Source: Thioalkalivibrio nitratireducens
Lineage (GTDB): Bacteria; Pseudomonadota; Gammaproteobacteria; Ectothiorhodospirales; Ectothiorhodospiraceae
DNA: 24,939 bases
Assembly (NCBI GenBank): GCA_011390385.1
Contig: JAABSN010000032.1
Location: forward strand, 1-24,939
Direction: 5' to 3'
Positions 21,301 through 24,939 of the stretch are shown in pieces (position 1 is the first letter of the stretch; the number at the start of each line of letters is the position of its first letter). The position numbers were made by a program, and so were the translations under genes. The notes under the pieces were generated by a model, which saw only the letters and a program-made list of their open reading frames with translations, made no database searches and was not told where the DNA came from.

Positions 21301-24015
21301 CTATGAACGATCCGCCGCCTCGCCGAATGCTTCCGCGATCGCCGCCCCGCTGGCATCGCGCAGGGCTGCACACAGCCTCGCGCTCTCGACCGCCTGTGCA
21401 AGGCCGCGCTCGTAGCCCGGCAGGTCGTCGGCGTTGGATTCGATGAACGACTCCCACTCGTCCGCGCGATCCATCGCGCACAGCCCGCGGCCAAAGCCTG
21501 GTACCACGTTCGCACGGAACGTCTCGGGGATCATCCCGATCACGTCGTCATAGTTGGCGCGGATCCATTCATGGGTGAGTTCGGTCGTCGCCGCACGGCC
21601 CATCTGCCGGTTCACGATGCGAAGCACTTCGGCGCCGTCGAAGTCGCCCGCCAGCACGGCGTCCTGCAGCTTCCGGACCACGGCGGGATCCTCGACGCGC
21701 GCGAGCGCGCCGGCCGCCGCGGCGCGAAACGCCGGGTCGTCCGACGATTTCGCCTGCTCCAGCAGGAGATCGAAGAACGGCTCGCCCAGATCCTGCACGC
21801 CGACCGACAGCGCGGTCTCGAGTTCGCTCGCCGGGACCGCATCCGGATCGGGTTCGCCTTCGAGACCAATGCGCGCTGCTGCTGTTTCCGCGAGCGGCAC
21901 GCGCATGTCCGGGTCGCGGGCGATGACGATGAGGAAGCGAAGCAGGCGGCTTCTCAGGAGCTGCTCGCCGGCTCCCGCGACATCACCGAGGTTTGCGTAC
22001 ACCGGTCGCACGAGGGCCTGGTAGCCGGCGAATACCGGGTCGAGCTGCGAGTAATCGACGACGGCGGCCAGGTTCTCGAAATACGTGGTGACACTGTCGA
22101 CGACGTCCCAGGCCTCGTGGCCGAGCAGCATGCCCATGCCGTCGACATAGGTCTCGGCCGATACCTCGCCGGCCCGCAGCGCGGCGTCGAGGCTGTCGGC
22201 CAGCACGAGCGCCTCGCTTGCTGTGAGCCCTGTCGCCGTATCGATCAGCGACTGCCAGCCGACCTGGTCCATCGCGAAGCGATAGTAGCCGGCGCCGTCC
22301 GCGTTCGGGTGCACCCAGTTCGGGCAGGTCGCCGCCTCGAGGGCGATGCGCTGCGTTTTCGCATCGACCAACGAGCACTGGCTTTGCACACTGCCACCGG
22401 CAGCGTAACGGACGCACATCGGGATCTGCCACTGCGCCAAGTCCGGTTCGATCGACGAACCGAGCGGGGCGTAACGTTCCTGGCTGACGATCAGTTCGGG
22501 TGCCGAATCGTCCTCGCAGTCGACGCGCGCCGTGACGAGCGGCACGCCGGCCTGCTGAATGTACGTCATGAACGCACCTTCGATCTCGGCGCGGTCGGAG
22601 CCTTCCACGAGCGCCGCGATGAAATCTTCCGCCGTCGCCGTCTGGTCGGTGTGCCGGGATATGTGTAGCTGCACGCCCTTCCGGAAATCTTCCTCGCCCA
22701 CATAGCGCTCGAGCATCGCGAGCAAGCCGCCGCCTTTCTGGTAGGTGATGCTGTCGAACGCGTCCGCAATCTCGTTCGAGTGATCGACAGGCTCACGAAT
22801 CTGCCGCGCCGCGGCCAGCGAGTCGGCGCCCATGGCGCTCAACGCACCCTTCATTGTCTCGCGGTCAAACTCGCCGCTGGGCCAGTAGCGGTCGGCCGTC
22901 GTGTACATCATCCAGGTCGTGAACGACTCGTTGAGCCAGATGTCGTTCCACCACTCGGGCGTTACGAGGTTGCCGAACCACATATGCGCGAGTTCATGGG
23001 CGTGCACGTAGGTATAGGCGCGGCGCTGCTCGAGGGGTGAGCTCTCATCCATGAGCATCAGGTACTCGTCGTAGACGATTGCGCCGATGTTCTCCATCGC
23101 GCCGCCGAAACTTTCGGGTACGGCGATCAGGTCCAGCTTCTGGTACGGGTATGGCGTGCCGAAATATTCCTCGAGCACGGTAAGCAGGCCTTCCGTATGT
23201 TCCAGCGCGTACTGCATGCGCGAACCGAGCCCCTTGGACACAATTCCGCGCAGCGGCACCCCGCGGTCGCGGATCGAGTTGGGCGGAATCGTGCCGTAGT
23301 CGACGATGTCGTAGGGCCCTACGGCGAAGGCGAGCAGGTAGGTCGGCATTGGCGGCGTGGTCGCGAAGGTCCTGCGCACGAACCCGCTCTCAAGCGGCTC
23401 GATGTCCGTCTCGGGCGTTGTCGTGATCGCCACGTCGTCAGGTCGTGTCACGAGAACGAGATCGAACGGCACCTTGAATGCCGGCTCGTCGAATCCGGGG
23501 AACACCTGGCGCGCGCCGATCGGCTGCATCTGGCTCGCGATGTAGGACTCCTCGCCGCGTTCGACCTTGAAGAGCGCGTTCGTCGACGTATTGAAGTCCG
23601 CCGTGTAGACGAAGTTCAGCGTCGCGTCGCCAGCCGCGGCCGGCCGTTCGAGCGTCAGCCGAGCGACACCCGTGTCATCCACCTGGTCGTAGCTGCTCTC
23701 GATGCGCTCGCCACCTGCGTCGACCCACGCCTCGCTGACATCGAGCCCCTTGCCGTGTAGCCAGACCTGGCTTGTGTCCTCCGATAGCGTTACGTCGATC
23801 GACGTCCGTCCGGTAAACCCGCTTGCACGGGGGTCCAGGGTGATCTCGAGGCGATAGTGCTCCGGGGCGACGACGGCTTCCAGCCGGCCGACCGGTACGG
23901 TGTCGGCCGCGACGGCAGCAGCCGGTTCCGGTCCGGGTGCCTTCGAGCAGGCTGAAATCAGCAGTGAGCAAGCGACGGCGACGATCGCCATCCGCGCGAT
24001 TCGAGTTCTTTTCAT
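21301..24015 (-). CDS. M1-family zinc aminopeptidase, lipoprotein
   Basis: A 904-residue exopeptidase. The signal peptide MKRTRIARMAIVAVACSLLISAC ends in a lipobox with Cys23, so it is probably lipidated and anchored in the envelope. The substrate-recognition motif GGAMEN is at 304-309. The zinc site is H340-E-L-A-H344 with E363 in WLNESFTTW, the HExxH-x18-E arrangement of the gluzincins. It removes N-terminal residues from peptides outside the cytoplasm, for example for nutrition. The C-terminal 450 residues are the helical ERAP1-like domain (TSVTTYFENLAAVVDYSQLDP region onward). The ATG at 24013-24015 has GGAG about seven bases upstream. Its promoter region abuts the RAYT fragment. Confidence 0.93.
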   Translation of the reverse strand: MKRTRIARMAIVAVACSLLISACSKAPGPEPAAAVAADTVPVGRLEAVVAPEHYRLEITLDPRASGFTGRTSIDVTLSEDTSQVWLHGKGLDVSEAWVDAGGERIESSYDQVDDTGVARLTLERPAAAGDATLNFVYTADFNTSTNALFKVERGEESYIASQMQPIGARQVFPGFDEPAFKVPFDLVLVTRPDDVAITTTPETDIEPLESGFVRRTFATTPPMPTYLLAFAVGPYDIVDYGTIPPNSIRDRGVPLRGIVSKGLGSRMQYALEHTEGLLTVLEEYFGTPYPYQKLDLIAVPESFGGAMENIGAIVYDEYLMLMDESSPLEQRRAYTYVHAHELAHMWFGNLVTPEWWNDIWLNESFTTWMMYTTADRYWPSGEFDRETMKGALSAMGADSLAAARQIREPVDHSNEIADAFDSITYQKGGGLLAMLERYVGEEDFRKGVQLHISRHTDQTATAEDFIAALVEGSDRAEIEGAFMTYIQQAGVPLVTARVDCEDDSAPELIVSQERYAPLGSSIEPDLAQWQIPMCVRYAAGGSVQSQCSLVDAKTQRIALEAATCPNWVHPNADGAGYYRFAMDQVGWQSLIDTATGLTASEALVLADSLDAALRAGEVSAETYVDGMGMLLGHEAWDVVDSVTTYFENLAAVVDYSQLDPVFAGYQALVRPVYANLGDVAGAGEQLLRSRLLRFLIVIARDPDMRVPLAETAAARIGLEGEPDPDAVPASELETALSVGVQDLGEPFFDLLLEQAKSSDDPAFRAAAAGALARVEDPAVVRKLQDAVLAGDFDGAEVLRIVNRQMGRAATTELTHEWIRANYDDVIGMIPETFRANVVPGFGRGLCAMDRADEWESFIESNADDLPGYERGLAQAVESARLCAALRDASGAAIAEAFGEAADRS

Positions 24016-24087
24016 GCCGGACTCCGGGCGAATGTTTCGTTTACAAAATATCACGCAATCATAGATGGGCGGTGAAAAGGCTTCTGC

Positions 24088-24666
24088 ATGCTCCGCATTA
24101 CGGGCACCGACAAATGCGGACAGGCACTTCTCGACGAAGCCGCGGTGTTGACGGTGATGGCCTACGTCGACCTCAACCCGGTCCGGGCCGGTATCGCCGA
24201 GTCACCCGAGACGTCGGACTTCACCTCGGTCCAGCAGCGGATCGCTGAATGGCGGGAGCAGCAGGCGCGTACGCCGGCACATAAGGTCGCGCCAGGAAAC
24301 GCTGCCAGCGAAACGGAAAGGCTTGAAAAGGCCATGGTGAAATTGCTCGGATTTCGAAGTGACGGCAACCGAACAGACCATGCGGGACTTCCCTATTCCA
24401 CTGCTGACTACCTCGAGCTGGTGGACTGGTCCGGCCGGGCCATCGTCGAGGGCAAGCAGGGCTCGATCCCTGAACATCTCCCGACGATCCTGAAGCGGCT
24501 AAATATGCAGCCTGGGCAGTACCTGACCTATGTTCGGAAGCCGAGATCCGGCTTCGCCAACGCGCTCGGTGCCCTGGACAAGCTCAAGGAATATGCCCAG
24601 CACTTCGAAAAGGCGTTTCTCAAGGGCCAGACAGCCGCAGCCGCGCTGTTCTCGCCCGGGCGGTAA
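24088..24666 (+). pseudogene. RAYT (Y1/REP-associated tyrosine transposase), N-terminally truncated
   Basis: The frame opens with TGTDKCGQALLDEAAVLTVMAYVDLNPVRAGIAESPETSDFTS, the segment following the catalytic core in IS200/RAYT-type Y1 transposases. It continues with HAGLPYSTADYLELVDWSGRAIVEGKQGSIPEHLPTILKRLNMQ, the usual C-terminal tail of this gammaproteobacterial group, and ends at 24666. The N-terminal half with the HUH motif and catalytic tyrosine is missing, and only 33 bp separate this frame from the aminopeptidase promoter side. As a 192-codon remnant it cannot transpose. Other RAYT-type copies in the genome might act on the hairpin and motif that follow. Confidence 0.85.
24393..24469 (+). 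repeat. 77-bp direct repeat, copy 1 (inside the RAYT frame)
   Basis: CTATTCCACTGCTGACTA through to GGGCTCGATCC is identical, base for base, to 24863-24939. The spacing is 470 bp. The repeat continues past the right window edge as far as can be told. Confidence 0.93.
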
Positions 24667-24862
24667 CCAGAAAGATCCAGCCACCGCGCGAAACTGGCCT
24701 TGGTGCCAGGTTCGGCGTGTCTGGAATCTGTACTTTTCGAGGAAATCAGGCCTGACGGCCCATGAAATGCGAAAAATCGGTCGCAGCAGGCTGTTGCGCC
24801 AGCCTCGAGGGCGCCGATTTCGGCTTTCCGTCGCATCTTTGGTTATGCCTGTCCAAATTATT
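24667..24862. other. Intergenic region with a nested inverted repeat and dispersed motif
   Basis: There is no gene here. ATGCGA (24767-24772) pairs with TCGCAT (24831-24836) and, inside it, AAATCGG (24774-24780) with CCGATTT (24814-24820), giving a 70-nt imperfect hairpin. Directly after it comes GGTTATGCCTGTCCA (24841-24855). A hairpin followed by a fixed short motif resembles the 3' end of a REP/IS200-type element. Confidence 0.65.
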
Positions 24863-24939
24863 CTATTCCACTGCTGACTACCTCGAGCTGGTGGACTGGT
24901 CCGGCCGGGCCATCGTCGAGGGCAAGCAGGGCTCGATCC
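24863..24939 (+). pseudogene. Second partial copy of the RAYT C-terminal region, cut by the right edge
   Basis: Identical to 24393-24469. In frame it would again read STADYLELVDWSGRAIVEGK and so on, so part of a second RAYT copy begins here without its front. It is either a recent tandem duplication or an assembly join at a repeat. Confidence 0.8.

Noticed and set aside
1..24939. CRISPR arrays, tRNA or rRNA genes
   Set aside because: No regularly spaced repeats with unique spacers, no tRNA-like cloverleaf signature and no ribosomal RNA sequence were noticed on reading both strands.

Overview
This window looks like an accessory stretch of a chromosome from a GC-rich Gammaproteobacterium. The best guess is a relative of the Xanthomonadales or Wenzhouxiangella-type marine and hypersaline bacteria. 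That guess rests on three things: GC-rich codon use, two membrane proteins with the ELKRR-[NH]-VFRVA N-terminus joined to FlgO-like and TPR domains, and a CadC-like regulator carrying a beta-propeller. No rRNA, tRNA or other phylogenetic marker is present, so the assignment is an inference. Nearly all intact genes lie on the minus strand; the main exception is the CadC-like regulator (8409-10535).

Left third (1-4526) is a patchwork of toxin-antitoxin modules and broken genes. It starts with the tail of a transposase. Next comes a vapBC pair (286-922) with a recognisable promoter and operator, flanked by two similar 27-bp direct repeats. Then come an amidohydrolase pseudogene (about 1051-1800) and a two-gene MNT/HEPN module (1983-3031) whose antitoxin-like nucleotidyltransferase is fused to a winged helix. 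After that lie an SDR dehydrogenase tail, the 3' end of a group II intron (domain V, domain VI and a maturase fragment), and a YgjP-type metallopeptidase whose 3' end abuts the intron remnant.

Middle (4662-12032) is conventional metabolism and regulation. A probable operon runs small membrane protein (7341-7553), SSS-family symporter (5869-7341), ArgE-type deacylase (4662-5834). A small secreted protein (7828-8268) is divergent from the CadC-like regulator, which has three 10-bp-spaced repeats in front of its start codon. A secreted serine beta-lactamase-like hydrolase (10566-12032) converges on that regulator.

Right half (12309-24939) holds an unrecognised exported protein, two paralogous membrane FlgO-like/TPR proteins (13613-15838 and 18754-20964), an MDR oxidoreductase, a membrane diguanylate cyclase and a large M1 aminopeptidase lipoprotein. 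Between them are remnants of IS3-like and IS91-like transposases and of a RAYT (Y1 transposase). The last 77 bases of the window exactly repeat part of the RAYT fragment.

Short dispersed motifs link several of the scars: GGTTATGCCTGTCCA-type sequences near 110, 13426 and 24841, and GACGCAAGACCAGA-type sequences at 1849 and 7621. The most interesting non-standard items are the wHTH-MNT/HEPN module with its helically phased operator and apparently leaderless start, the direct-repeat-flanked vapBC, and the CadC-like regulator with its own tandem repeat array.
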